Origin: Riptortus pedestris
Lineage: Eukaryota; Arthropoda; Insecta; Hemiptera; Alydidae
Direction: 5' to 3'
DNA: 64,000 nt
Assembly: GCA_019009955.1 (NCBI GenBank)
Contig: CM032230.1
Span: 31,654,001-31,718,000, forward strand
Shown: positions 12,001 to 22,089 of the stretch, piece after piece
Numbering within the stretch: position 1 is the first letter of the stretch
Layout: each line of letters begins with the position of its first letter
The notes under the pieces: generated by a model
Told to the model about the DNA's origin: nothing
The model's input: the letters and a program-made list of their open reading frames with translations, nothing else
Databases searched by the model: none
Program-made: the position numbers and the translations under genes

Positions 12001-13478
12001 TGAACCTACTGATTGGCGGAACTACTTGCGAATGGACGTTGACACATATACTTATTTATTGGAATTAGTGACACCGCATATCAACAAAGAAAATAATTGT
12101 ATGAGAACAGTAATATCAGCACATGAAAGGCAATTATTGCCGTGATGAAGCTATGAAAGTGATTGCCGTTGCATCAATTTCTTTAAATTTATTTGCTAAG
12201 CTTTCATACGCCTCCCCCTTCTTATCCCTGTCACTGTATTCTTTTGATTTAACACTCCAAATGCACGGGAAACTTTCATACAGAGCAATAAAATCTGTTA
12301 AAAACTCCCTAGAACATTGCCGAAGGTCAGCCATTGTCGCCTGACGAATTGAAACTGAGTATCAAAACGAATCGGAAAACGGTGCTACCGTCCACACACG
12401 CCGACTTGACTGCGCAGTTCAATGAAATCTATGCTCTCTGGCTCAGTTTTACTAAAACTGTACAGTCTTCGAAACGGGTTCAAAACTGCACAGTTTTCCA
12501 GTCCACACGCAACGTTTTGAACTGCGCAGGCAAAACGTTGTGCAAAACGGACCGTCTGGACTGGCCTTAATTTACTGAAACGGCAACCGCTGCTCAGAAT
12601 TTTTTTTCTTGTTTTGGACAGGGCCAAAAAAAATGTCATTGTCATTATGTAATGTTTTTTTTTTAAAATTATGGAGTGAATTCGCCTTAAAATATTTTTG
12701 TATAACATCATATGTGTAAAATTTTAATTTATTTCTATATTTACCGGAATTAACCAGTCTGTGTTTGTTTTTGGATTTTATAAGTACAGTTTAATCCTTA
12801 TAATTGTTAATTTGCCTCACATATCTATGAGTAAATTTAATAAACAATATCCTAGTTCCAGAGTTTGTAGAAAATGCAAATTTTAATCCTGAGGGGTTTT
12901 CTTTATCTGATGAATGTAGATTGATGAGATAATGCAAAAGAAATAGTTCTAAGTCCTGAGAACGTTGGCTGACATTTTTAGATCTATAATTTCAACTTGT
13001 AACTTAAAACATTATAGAAACAATAGATCCTTCGAACAGATAAGATTCTGCTTCTTCGTGAAATAATCCCTTATATAATTACGATCTAATTTGCTAGCCC
13101 AGAGTAAATTATGTATTAGTCACTATTAATCCTACTGTAATATACTCAAATTCCTTCTCACACATCTTTTCCATTGTATGCAATCAAACCATTTCATTTT
13201 CAGACTATATTAGCTTTCTACACGAAGGCTAAGAACTCCATACGTTTCAGTGCAGCAGGCTATTTTGATATACACTACCCACTTCTGCAGTCGGTAAGTA
13301 ATCTAATGAAATAAAGATATCATTTACGCTATTAAAATTCGAATTTACTTAGCAGTTTTATGAATTTTAGATTGCGGGGACTGCAGTAACATACACTTTA
13401 ATGATGCTACAGTTTCCATCTTCCCCTACACTCAAAGATGAAAGTATACTAGACAACACCACTATAAGTAAATTATAA
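8157..13478 (+). CDS. Insect gustatory receptor (7TM chemoreceptor), 4 exons, 369 aa
   Basis: A seven-helix insect chemoreceptor of the gustatory receptor family, expected to form a ligand-gated cation channel in taste or other chemosensory neurons. CDS join: 8157-9005, 9990-10052, 13204-13293, 13371-13478. All junctions are GT-AG and phase 0, which agrees with the conserved phase-0 introns near the C-terminus of insect GR genes. Exon 1 (283 aa) holds the N-terminal and first helices (for example VSAIILSLMIAYGI, MILVLHFSSLTYNYSV, LLFSVIWLVGTVTYALIYFA). Exon 3 contains FSAAGYFDIHYPLLQS and exon 4 GTAVTYTLMMLQF, the TYxxxxxQF signature of the last helix. The length is normal for the family (350-450 aa). 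I chose the first in-frame ATG; the open frame upstream lacks one. There are no internal stops and the gene looks intact. The ligand cannot be predicted. Confidence 0.88.
9006..9989 (+). other. Gustatory receptor intron 1
   Basis: This GT-AG intron holds only short chance frames and no recognisable repeat. Confidence 0.6.
9990..10052 (+). CDS. Gustatory receptor exon 2
   Basis: It follows the acceptor ctgatttcag, encodes VSEFSDKFSDIVLSRDRLYK plus N, and ends at gtaagt. The 63 nt keep phase 0. Confidence 0.8.
10555..11072 (+). pseudogene. Gypsy-type LTR retrotransposon Pol C-terminus, broken
   Basis: The open frame starting near 10560 reads SGQPLRLPGELLTTTQRPED, then DEFLRTLRYSMKDMRPAPHR and CKYVFLRDDAVRQPLMPPYSGP. 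This is the segment after the integrase core that is common to insect Gypsy Pol. A deletion or frameshift near 10840 follows. Reading then resumes with STDRLKPAYTVKDPAQLTLA and ends RTRQGRLFRLPVRFRD and a stop at 11072, the standard end of such polyproteins. The reverse transcriptase and the integrase core are absent, so only a 3' remnant is present. Confidence 0.8.
11078..11170 (+). mobile_element. Polypurine tract and start of a Gypsy 3' LTR
   Basis: Right after the Pol stop comes ttggggggag (11078-11086), a polypurine tract. It is followed by tgttgtagcagctg, a typical TG start of an LTR. The LTR's right end could not be located; the sequence becomes AT-rich after about 11170. Confidence 0.6.
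11843..12145 (+). pseudogene. HARBI1-like transposase, N-terminal fragment
   Basis: About 100 codons starting MEEVLLWSIFAMCLVKKKR, then FSHIKLLRELRDEPTDWRNY and LRMDVDTYTYLLELVTPHIN. This is the recognisable N-terminal region of PIF/Harbinger (HARBI1-type) transposases, before the DDE nuclease domain. It ends at the junction with the antisense MADF fragment, so the catalytic domain is absent. In a complete element this protein would be about 350-400 aa. Confidence 0.85.
12134..12334 (-). pseudogene. MADF-domain protein of Harbinger element, N-terminal fragment
   Basis: An ATG at 12334 opens 66 codons reading FLTDFIALYESFPCIWSVKS and then EAYESLANKFKEIDATAITF. This is the start of a MADF (Myb/SANT-like) DNA-binding domain, with the leading aromatic-leucine helix and the W of the first half. 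Harbinger elements carry such an accessory protein, which brings the transposase to DNA and the nucleus. The domain is cut in its second helix by the deletion junction. Confidence 0.75.
13204..13293 (+). CDS. Gustatory receptor exon 3
   Basis: It follows the acceptor tttcattttcag. It encodes TILAFYTKAKNSIRFSAAGY followed by FDIHYPLLQS, the segment that precedes the last helix in GRs. The donor is gtaagt. Confidence 0.88.
13371..13478 (+). CDS. Gustatory receptor exon 4 with TYxxxxxQF motif
   Basis: It follows the acceptor gaattttag. It encodes IAGTAVTYTLMMLQF and a polar tail to TAA. The motif is diagnostic for the family. Confidence 0.9.
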   Translation: MAGTAVTYTLMMLQFPSSPTLKDESILDNTTISKL

Positions 13479-13511
13479 ATATTATATATGATTCTTTAAA
13501 TCATTAACTAC

Positions 13512-13517
13512 AATAAA
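13512..13517 (+). terminator. Candidate polyadenylation signal of the gustatory receptor
   Basis: The hexamer AATAAA begins 34 nt after the receptor's stop codon. Confidence 0.5.
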
Positions 13518-13769
13518 AATATACGAGTATTTAAATGTTGAAATATTATAAATTATTCAGTAAGCAATTGTGCATGGAAATAATTGGCAAAATATAAATA
13601 ACAATGTACAATTGTAATTTGGAGCAAAATGTCCATAAGTCTATGATTGTAAAATAATTTATTTTTAATGAATTGTAAAATAAATAAAAACATTACAGTT
13701 ACTCAGTTGTGCAGTCTTTCCTATCGAACTATCATGTTTTGAGAGTGGTAAAATTAGATTATTAAGAAA

Positions 13770-13860
13770 CGCAGGGGCTTCGTAAGCTGAAAAGATTTCC
13801 TATGTGCAAGAATACACTTAATAACGTCACTGTGAGTTAAACCTTTTACATTTGATATAA
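13770..13860 (+). repeat. HINE-like 5' end fragment
   Basis: It contains acgcaggggcttcgtaagctgaaaagatttcc, a decayed form of the family's 5' end, and loses similarity after about 13860. Confidence 0.5.
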
Positions 13861-13934
13861 AATGCGTTTTTCAACCACGCATTTATCCATTTCCTTACTT
13901 TAACAAGACTTGAAATTTAAGGTGAACATGATAT

Positions 13935-14565
13935 TGTTGCGAAAATTAAATACATGAATAATCCTTCAGAGAGAGAGTCGCGTATTTAGGAAGTGCGATA
14001 TAGATCAAAGAAGCCGACAGAATGTCCTAGGTCCTACCAGTACCTTCGAGACAGACGTCGAAGAGTCCTGACAATTCCCCTTTGATGTATGCCGACAAAC
14101 TATATAAAGAAGGGCCAGCCGCGAGCGAGTCAGTTTTATTCTCACCTGTCTTGATGTTCACATCAGTGCTACAGTGCGACTTAATGCAGTGCGGAAAAGT
14201 GTTTTTATAGGAAGAACAGTGTTGTGCCGTGACTGTAAGTAACAGTTTAGTGCCGTGTTTAAGACAGTGCAGTGCCGCGAAGTAAAGGACAGTGCAGTGC
14301 CGCGAAGTAAAGGACAGTGCAGTGCCGTCTTGTTGTGAATTTCAGTGACCGTGAGTGAATTATTGGACTGTGTAATCTGAAGAACAGTGACGCTATCAGT
14401 GTATACTGTGAGTAGTAATTAAGAATAATTACCAAGTGTATTGTGCGTTGTGAAATAAATTGTGTAGTGATAAAAACTGTGAAACTTGCGAGTATTTAAT
14501 TTTGCAATCCAAAAGAACTCTTATTAAAAACGTTTATTACTGGTTTTGGTAATAAAAACGTAACA
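13935..14565 (+). mobile_element. Probable solo LTR of an LTR retrotransposon
   Basis: This 631-bp stretch starts TGTTGCGAAA and ends AAACGTAACA, giving near-inverted ends TGTTGCG / CGTAACA. It has an internal promoter-like arrangement (tatataaagaagggccagcc at about 14101). It lies in otherwise AT-rich DNA but is itself GC-richer and rich in GTGCAGTG words. No coding region is attached on either side, so it is likely a recombinant solo LTR. The flanks (atat / aaat) are only a weak candidate target duplication. Confidence 0.65.
14263..14328 (+). repeat. 25-bp tandem repeat inside the LTR, about 2.6 units
   Basis: The unit gacagtgcagtgccgcgaag plus taaag occurs twice exactly and then a third time for 15 bases. 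Confidence 0.9.
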
Positions 14566-14982
14566 AAATGTTTAGAAAGTCAGCTACTTAAAGTGAGTTA
14601 ATAGGCAAATTATAGAAAAATTTATAAGGCAAAAATTGTAGTACAATATATTATCAAAAATATTGGTTATGCAATATTTTTAGATTAGTGTAATGATAAG
14701 GAAGATATTTTTGATAATGCATTTTATCTCCTCTCTCATGCTCTCTACTAATCCGGACTCAACCATTAATGACCGTAATCTTTAGTTTCACATGAAATGT
14801 TTAAATATAGAGCATAGCATTGATAAAAATAAATAAATAAGGCATGTCCATCGATTACGTCACACCGAATTCTTACAAATGCCTATGAAACAATACTGGT
14901 AATTAAGCTTGAAAGTTTTATTTGATAATTAGATTAATGTGAGATTAGTAAGATTTGGGATTTTGAATGGCTGAAAACAAAA

Positions 14983-15475
14983 AATTCCGTCACGCAGGTG
15001 CTGCGTTAACTAAGCAGATTTCCCACGTGCGTGACATCAAAACGTAATGTGCATTTATCTCTAAACGTAAACGTTAGTAAGAGAACGATATTCGATATTT
15101 AGGCTTCAAATAAAGTGCTCCATAATTTAACAGCTTATTGTTAATATGACATGAGTAGGAGTGGGGGTTTACTGAAGACCGAAAACTAAAAAATGCAAAT
15201 ATCTCGGCAATAATGAAGATATTGAAAAAAAAAAACGTAAATGGCAACATTTATAGAACATTACATTTCCAATAAGATTGATTCTATATAATGTTTCGAT
15301 CTAACACATAACAATGGAGATATTTCGAAATTCTTCCCCTCTAAACCCCCCTCCCACTGGTCCAATTTTAGCCGTTAACAAAATTGATCTTTATTTTTAA
15401 ATGAAACATTTAAATGTCGAGTTTGGTAACGATCAGACAAAAATTACGACCGCTAGAGCAGTAACAGACAAATAT
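14983..15475 (+). repeat. HINE-like element, subfamily B, 3'-truncated
   Basis: The 5' end (ttccgtcacgcaggtgctgc, taagcagatttccc) is followed by the subfamily-B block (gcatttatctctaaacgtaa, gcttattgttaatatgaca, ggagtgggggtttactgaag). The common internal block and ccgctagagcagtaacagac come next, and the copy stops at the beginning of the TA tract. Confidence 0.75.
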
Positions 15476-15534
15476 ATAAATATTTCTACTTTCTTGTCTT
15501 CAGCCTTCAATAACCCCCTCAGCTAAAACTGTTT

Positions 15535-15673
15535 TTGAATATTTTCTTTAAAGGAAATCAGTTATTGAGGTGGCTCATAGCATGATTTTCTAAAAGTGTT
15601 TTCAAGTGTCCATTGGTCCTACCCAGGAGATGACGAAAATAAGGTCCCTTCAAAACTGTGTGCATGCATGCGC

Positions 15674-15735
<62 letters not shown>
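15535..15735 (-). repeat. HINE-like 3' block (reverse) ending in (CG)n(TG)n microsatellite
   Basis: Read in reverse it carries the 3' block (cctacccaggagatgacgaa in plus orientation) and a worn hairpin at about 15545. The usual (TA)n is here replaced by (GC)n and (GT)n at about 15669-15735. Confidence 0.65.
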
Positions 15736-15738
<3 letters not shown>

Positions 15739-17299
15739 CTAAAAGTGAATATATATTTTTACTAAAAATCACACGATTAATTGTTAACTGAAGACTGAAA
15801 AATAAAAAATACAAATAAGTTGGTTAACATTTGAGTCAGAGAACAAATGTGTAGAATTACAAATTTTAAACAACAGTGATTATATAACATTTGTCTTCCC
15901 AACTCATAACAACAAAGCCATTTCAAATTTTTAATTTTACCTCTTCTAAAATCATAGCCATTGTTCATTTCAATAATTTATGACCTTGTAACCAGTATTT
16001 TTGATTTATTTATTTATTTTAACCTGAAATGGTGTAATATCTAATATGAAACAAAAAATTAAGCCCTCTTGAGCGTAAAATGTTCATTGGCGACTCACAT
16101 CCTGATTGTTCAGAAATGAAATTGAATAAAAATAGCTACATTATATAACATAGAATATTCAGTGTTTAAAAAAATAAAAAGTAATTTTATCATCTAATAG
16201 CTTCTTCGTCATTTGTATCTCACATAGTAAAGCCTCCTTTAAAAAACGCCATATTCAAGAAACATGAGGCACTTCTGTCAATTGCAAATCTTCTAAAATG
16301 TAAATACAGCTAATATAATTTATTTTATATTTCTCACCCACATTATGAGAAATTGTTTGTATCTACAGAGTTCCTTTTAGTTCATTAATTGTAGAACAAA
16401 AAGTTCAAGACATTTTAGATTTAAAACCAAATTATATATTTATATGAATATTATTTAACTCAAAACTATTTTTTTAATGATTTATTTAGTTATAATTTAT
16501 TGAAGGGTAGGTATATATTCTTTAGCGAATTTAGTTATGAATGTATACATTTTATTCTCTGTGAAACATTTGCAGGCAAGCCCATTAATGAATACTCTTG
16601 TGACTTTTCTTCCTACATTGTAAATTAGTTTATCATGTATGTATAATGTAACTTTGGTAATAAAGTGTAATTATGGACAGTTATTGTATCATAGATTAGT
16701 GTTCTCTTGGTAGATAGATCCTTACCTGGTTTTTTGTTTTACTTTTATTTATCATTATACAAGAGAAGCTGTTATTAACTTTCATAATTTTATTGGAGAA
16801 CGTGCTTAAGCTTTCATTGCATTGATTGATGGAATTAATCATTAAAGTATTATTTGTAATACAGATTAATCTTTTCAGAATAAATAATTGTTATTAAAAG
16901 TCATTTAAAGCACTCTTCAAATTAAAACGACTGAATTGGTGGTTTATTTCAATATCTCTTATGCAATACATAGGTGATAACTGATCACTTTATTTATACA
17001 TGGCTTTTGAAAATACATACTTATGCTACATGTTGTTACTGGCATGTGGAGACCAATTATCTAATTTGGGAAAGAATGGGTCATCAGATTGCATAAAATT
17101 AGTCATAGGAATTACTTCATCATCAGTGCTTTTAAAGCAGATTACTTTGAACTGACCCACTCTTAATGATTGACTCGAGGGTCCTTATATTAGGGTTGTC
17201 TCACTCAATTTTGGAGTTCACTTTGACTTTTTAATACAATCTCAATTTTTTTTTTATTCCACTTGATTTTATATCTATGGGTTTAAAATGTTACTTCTT
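15736..17299. other. AT-rich non-coding DNA
   Basis: About 15785-15965 weakly resembles HINE internal sequence (gaagactgaaaaataaaaaa). The rest has no recognisable gene or repeat. Confidence 0.4.
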
Positions 17300-17505
17300 A
17301 ACATTCAATTTGTGCTTAATTGGGATGAATTATCTACAAGTTACCACCCTTTTATAGGATGGGTCTCAGGATTCTATTTAGTCCATCACTAAATAAATTC
17401 CTATTGCCCACATGGAAATCAAACCCATGACTAGGTTTACTAAATTTATAAAGACCAACACCATAAATCATATGGCAAACCTGACCTCCTCTATAGGTTT
17501 CATGT
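17300..17505 (-). repeat. SINE family 1 (reverse)
   Basis: In reverse it shows the B box region (gggtttgatttccatgtgggc), aataggaatttatttagtga and the body. The plus-strand words are ttaattgggatgaattatct, acaagttaccaccctttta and tgcccacatggaaatcaaac. Confidence 0.65.
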
Positions 17506-17835
17506 TTTATTGAAATTGGTGAATCTCTAAATATCACCAAGTTCGTTTACCTGAATATTCATAAATGTTAAAAATAGTTCCATATGATGTTATAAAACAA
17601 TTGTTATCGACCGAAGATTAGTTCAATTTGATAAGTGCTACTATGTTAAAATATGGCCATATTTAGTTACAACGTATGACTCAAAATATGATTCGGTTGA
17701 TTAAAGAATTAAAAAATTATGAGAGACTTTATATGAAAGTGATATATAAGGGGCATCATTAATCTATTAAAACTGTTTCTGCTATTTTATTTATGATGTT
17801 AAGAAATACCAGCAATTTCTGTTTGTTAATAAAAA

Positions 17836-18390
17836 AAAAAGTCCGTCACGCAGGGGCTGCGTAAACTAAGCAGATTTCCCACGTGAAGTTTTGCAATAGA
17901 GAAATCTGCCTAATAACAACTGTAGTAGTAAGAAACCTCTAAACCTAAAACATTATTTAGGGCGTAATAACCCAGTAGTTTCTAGCCCCAAAAAACAGTT
18001 AACCTAACCTCTAAACCTATTCACGAGGGACGAATAGTTATGGAAACGGCCGCCCGGGCTCTCGGCGGAAAGTCCGAACATAGCCTACTGGCGACCAAAC
18101 GCAGAATACAAATGCAAATATCTCGGTTAATATTCAAGATACAGAAAAAATGTATAGAACAATATTTATAGTAAATTTAATTTGCAATAAGCTTTATTCT
18201 ATACAATTTTTCGATACGACGCATAATAACAGAGATATTATGAATTTTCAAAAATCCCCCCTCTAAACCCCCCCTCCCACTGGTCCGATTTCAGCCATTA
18301 ACGAACTTGATCTTCCTTTTTACATAAAACGATTAAATTCCGAGTTTGGTAACGATCAAACAAAAATTGCGACCGCTAGAGCGTTAACAG

Positions 18391-18458
<68 letters not shown>

Positions 18459-18580
18459 GAACGGACCTCATTTTCATCATCTCCTGGGTAGGATCGATGG
18501 ACATTTGAAGAAATTTTTCGAAACTTACATCATGAGTACGACCTCAATAGCTGATTTCCCTTAAGGGAAATCTGCTAAAA
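17836..18580 (+). repeat. HINE-like element, complete copy, subfamily A with (TA)n
   Basis: This copy has all parts in order: agtccgtcacgcaggggctg, taagcagatttcccacgtga, the A-type block (tattcacgagggacgaatag, cggcggaaagtccgaacata) and the common block (atgcaaatatctcggttaat). Next come ctctaaaccccccctcccac, the palindrome near ccgctagagcg, about 60 bp of (TA)n at 18394-18453, and the 3' block (tcctgggtaggatcgatgga). It ends in the hairpin gatttcccttaagggaaatc and tgctaaaa. It shares a roughly 70-bp insertion with the copy at 51218 that is absent from the copy at 29372. Confidence 0.85.
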
Positions 18581-21500
18581 CTTGGAGTCAATATGAAATA
18601 AATTAATCTTAGTTTAGGAATTATACTAAAGGTCTAGCCAAAAAATTGCCTTGTTTCAATGGGGTTTATACCGAGTTTAAAAATTATAGGGCTAATGCAA
18701 TTTAATTGAATATCTACTTGGTTGCAGTAAGTGTTTATGTCATTGAACTTGTTTCTCATCTCTGCCTCTGATCATTACACATGTGCTCATAGCTTTCAAG
18801 TTTTCTTGGTTGAAGGGGATTAGTTTCTCATTGAGAGATTAATTAAGTTAAGCCTTATCCTCCTCTGGGGAATTCTTTTGTGAATCCTTTTTAAAGGAAA
18901 CACCCTTCCGTAAGATACCAGATCTGACTTCCCTTTAAGGGCTCACTAGGTAATTTCTACACCTTGGACTTAATGATACAATAAACTTCAATTCACAAAT
19001 TTCAAGATTATCTAGTTCATGGACTAAATACATAAGGATGTATGGTATCTAGCAATACCATTCATACTGATGGAAGGACAAAATAAATACAACAATCAGT
19101 TTTGATTGCTATAGTATCAACCCAATTAAAACAATATGAAAAGTTCCAGTATGAGGCAGTTCATTTAAAGGAATTCTTAAGACTAGAGGTACATTGAAAT
19201 TGTGATCTGCATGAACATACTGCCTAATACCTATCATTAGTCAGCATATATAGGAGGGTTGGCCCAAAAAGTCAGGTCTCCAGTCTTCTTGATGCTTTTA
19301 TTGTTGTCCGTCATAACCTCACACAGAAGGTATTTGGGGAACCATTGAATTTCTTTGTTTCTCCCATTATTCTCTCGTATGTTTTCATGAAAATTGGGAC
19401 TTCCTATTCATGAGAACAGCTCAATAGGTGTATCCTACAGATGTAACAACACGCTGGAACGAAACTTGAGACACACCTTACTTATATAGTGTTACCTATG
19501 TCTGGTTCAATTCAATTTCACCCACATCTTCGTATGGGAACATTCTGAAATTTTGATTCCCTCAAAAGGCGTTTTTATCAGTACGTTTTGGAGCTTGATA
19601 TCAATTTATTGTACTTCTATATCATATGTACTCGTATAAACAATCACACCTTATAAATTTGGGAGTTAATCATACATTGGTACATAGATATAGTCAGCAG
19701 TGTATCCTGAGAGCTGTTGTATGTCCACATACCAGTGTTATATCTCTCTAGATTTCATTAAAGTGTACTATATGCTACAACATGTGCATTCCTAAAAATA
19801 TCCTTAACTTCTGCTCCAACAAATAAATATATTCCTAACAGTGCTAGTAGGATTTTATGTTGGCCGTAGAGAGTAGAATCCTGGGCAAAGAATCTTTATG
19901 AATCTCTCCAGCCACTCAGGACATTTAAATGCATTTTAAATCACACAGGTGAAAAATTACTAGGGATTGTATTGTTAGGAAATGTATGCCTATGTGTGCC
20001 CCAAATCTCATTTAATTCCAATCAGTCATTTATGTCTGATGTTATAACAAACATTTTCAAAAACTTTCTCGTCTAAAATACAATTATGTATGATTGCGGC
20101 TGATCAATCATTTCTGGTTAGTCACTTCAATTTGGCACCTTAAAAAGAACCATTCTAATTGAAGTGAGTGATACTAGCTAATTAAATAGAAATACTTACC
20201 TGTGAAATTTGTAACTTTTTTTCCTTTAATTTTTTTTTTGTTTATTTCAACTTACGTAATTAAAAAAATGTTTCTCTTTATATATAATTTGTTTTTAAAA
20301 TAAATTATTGACCTTATCTTATTCCAAGCTACATCCACTTTTGTTGTATACAATATCAAAGATTTGCAAACCAAAAAAATAATCGTGTTCTTGAAAAAGC
20401 CCAAGGGTAGCTATAATAACTTTTATTTGTATGGTAGTGTTGACCTCTAATCAACAAGTAACTTTAATTAGTGATGAATAACGCCAAACTCCTGTCATTC
20501 CAAAAAGTTCACAACACAGTAAAAGCAGCATCTGTTAGCTAAGCAGATTTCCTGTAAGCTCTCCACCACAAAAACATGAGAAGATTAAATTTTGAGTATA
20601 ATATTGATCAAATGAATATTATGGCGTCTAGAATGACCATGAAATTTATCCGTTTGTCTAACATACTAAATGTCTAATAAATAAAAAAAAATACAAATAT
20701 CAAGGTTCATACTCGATTGAGAAAAAAATGTAATAACTACTTATCACCCCCCCAGCTGATTTATAATGGTGGATAATTATTATTTTTTTTTTAAATTTTG
20801 TTCCCTGTGACCTCTCCACTTGGTTTTGTCAATTAAAAAATATAAATATCTCAGTTTTTTATTCAAAATAAATATATATATTTCTTCTTTCTCCCAATTA
20901 GCCATAACAGCATAAAGTAGCCGGAAATAAGTATGAACAATAAAATATTCCTTCTTTACACACTAAACTTCATTAAGTTTTATGATTACTGAACTTTGAG
21001 GTTAGACTTTTATTCTCTACTCATTGAAATTGAATAGCTACTTGAATAAAGACATGTTGATGTTTGTTATGTAATACCACCACAGACATCAAGGAATGCA
21101 ATATGACAGCTGGCCACTTGACCTCATACCAAAGACATTTGACAGCCAGATGTGATGAGCCAAAAAAAAAATAAAAAAAAATAAAATAATTTGTATTCAC
21201 TTACCTTCTGCTCATTATTAAAAATAAAAAAAAAATGTTGCTTATTATTGCTCAAAGCCAATTAGTGAAAAAAGCTAGGTCTTTTTGGTAAAACAGTAAG
21301 CCTAGAATGGAATTAAATTGAATAAAATGACGGAGATATCCTATTATTGTAGACAGTCTATTTCTTTATTTCAATCAATTTTCTTAGAACTAAAGTTAAT
21401 TAAATATGTTCATTTAGGATATAAAATACTCTGATTGAATGATATGATATGAAAGATTTTTCCAAATTTATTCATTTACTCCAATTAGAATTCAAGGGGT

Positions 21501-21794
21501 AAAACAGATGAAAAGTTTATTAGTAAAATTGTATAGTATTGGCATCTTCTGGAACATTAGATATTATTTAGGTTATTCCATAATCTTTTTGTATACTTAT
21601 ATATATTTATACATAACCAACAAACATTAGGACTTACATTCTTTGGTAATTATTTTATTTATTACCTTATCATATATTCAAGCATATAATTATTATACAC
21701 TGAACCATAGAAATAATATTTTAAAGAGATTTGGAATGATTTTATCCATCAGAAAACATCATTTAAATTCACTTTCGAGTTTGAAAATGGATGT
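18581..21794. other. Long AT-rich non-coding stretch downstream of the GPCR gene
   Basis: I found no exon with coding resemblance and no intact known repeat. A strongly decayed HINE-like copy is visible at 20525-20880. Confidence 0.4.
20525..20880 (+). repeat. Strongly decayed HINE-like copy
   Basis: The 5' word gttagctaagcagatttcct and the later aaatacaaatatcaaggtt and tataaatatctcagttttt are recognisable. Most of the rest has diverged. Confidence 0.35.
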
Positions 21795-21800
21795 TTTATT
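21795..21800 (-). terminator. Candidate polyadenylation signal of the GPCR gene
   Basis: On the minus strand AATAAA lies about 95 nt after the stop codon. A weaker AATAAG lies closer to the stop. Confidence 0.45.
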
Positions 21801-21894
21801 CTACAATTAAGAAGCTCTTTACTAACTTTATATGCTTAAAAAATAAAAAGGTTTGGCTTATTTGTACAATATTAAATATAAATCACTGTCTTCT

Positions 21895-22089
21895 TTAATT
21901 TTTACGTGAAGAAGTAGGTGTGCCAAATCCACCCAATTCACTATAAGTAGATGGACCATCATTGTAAATGGCACTTGGACCCTCCATACTGCAAACCGAA
22001 TCCTCTGGAGTTCGAGAGGCTTCTTGGTCTGCTGGTTCAACATCTGAAGTTTGGGGTTTTTCAACAGCTTTTTTCTTTTGTTGTAATGC
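21895..22089 (-). CDS. GPCR exon 12: C-terminus
   Basis: It encodes ALQQKKKAVEKPQTSDVEPA, then PSTYSELGGFGTPTSSRKN and TAA. The Ser/Thr-rich end offers phosphorylation sites. The vertebrate tails are much longer. Confidence 0.85.
   Translation of the reverse strand, partial: ALQQKKKAVEKPQTSDVEPADQEASRTPEDSVCSMEGPSAIYNDGPSTYSELGGFGTPTSSRKN

Larger units (their letters stand above)
11705..12567. mobile_element. PIF/Harbinger internal-deletion derivative with 47-bp TIRs and TAA target duplication
   Basis: The left terminus (11705-11751) and the reverse complement of the right terminus (12521-12567) match at 43 of 47 positions by eye. Both begin AGGCC.GTCCAGACG. The flanking triplets are TAA at 11702-11704 and TAA at 12568-12570, the 3-bp TWA duplication of this superfamily. 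Inside are a plus-strand transposase N-terminal fragment and a minus-strand MADF-domain fragment that meet at about 12135. That is what remains when the middle of a two-gene, convergently transcribed element is deleted. The element cannot move itself but could be mobilised in trans. Confidence 0.92.
10053..13203 (+). other. Gustatory receptor intron 2, enlarged by transposons
   Basis: This GT-AG intron of 3.15 kb contains the Gypsy 3' end (10555 to about 11170) and the PIF/Harbinger derivative (11705-12567). The other two introns are 984 bp and 77 bp. Confidence 0.75.

Noticed and set aside
15606..15791. Open frame containing a long Cys/Val/Arg-rich run
   Set aside because: It is the translation of the (CG)n(TG)n microsatellite of a reversed HINE copy.
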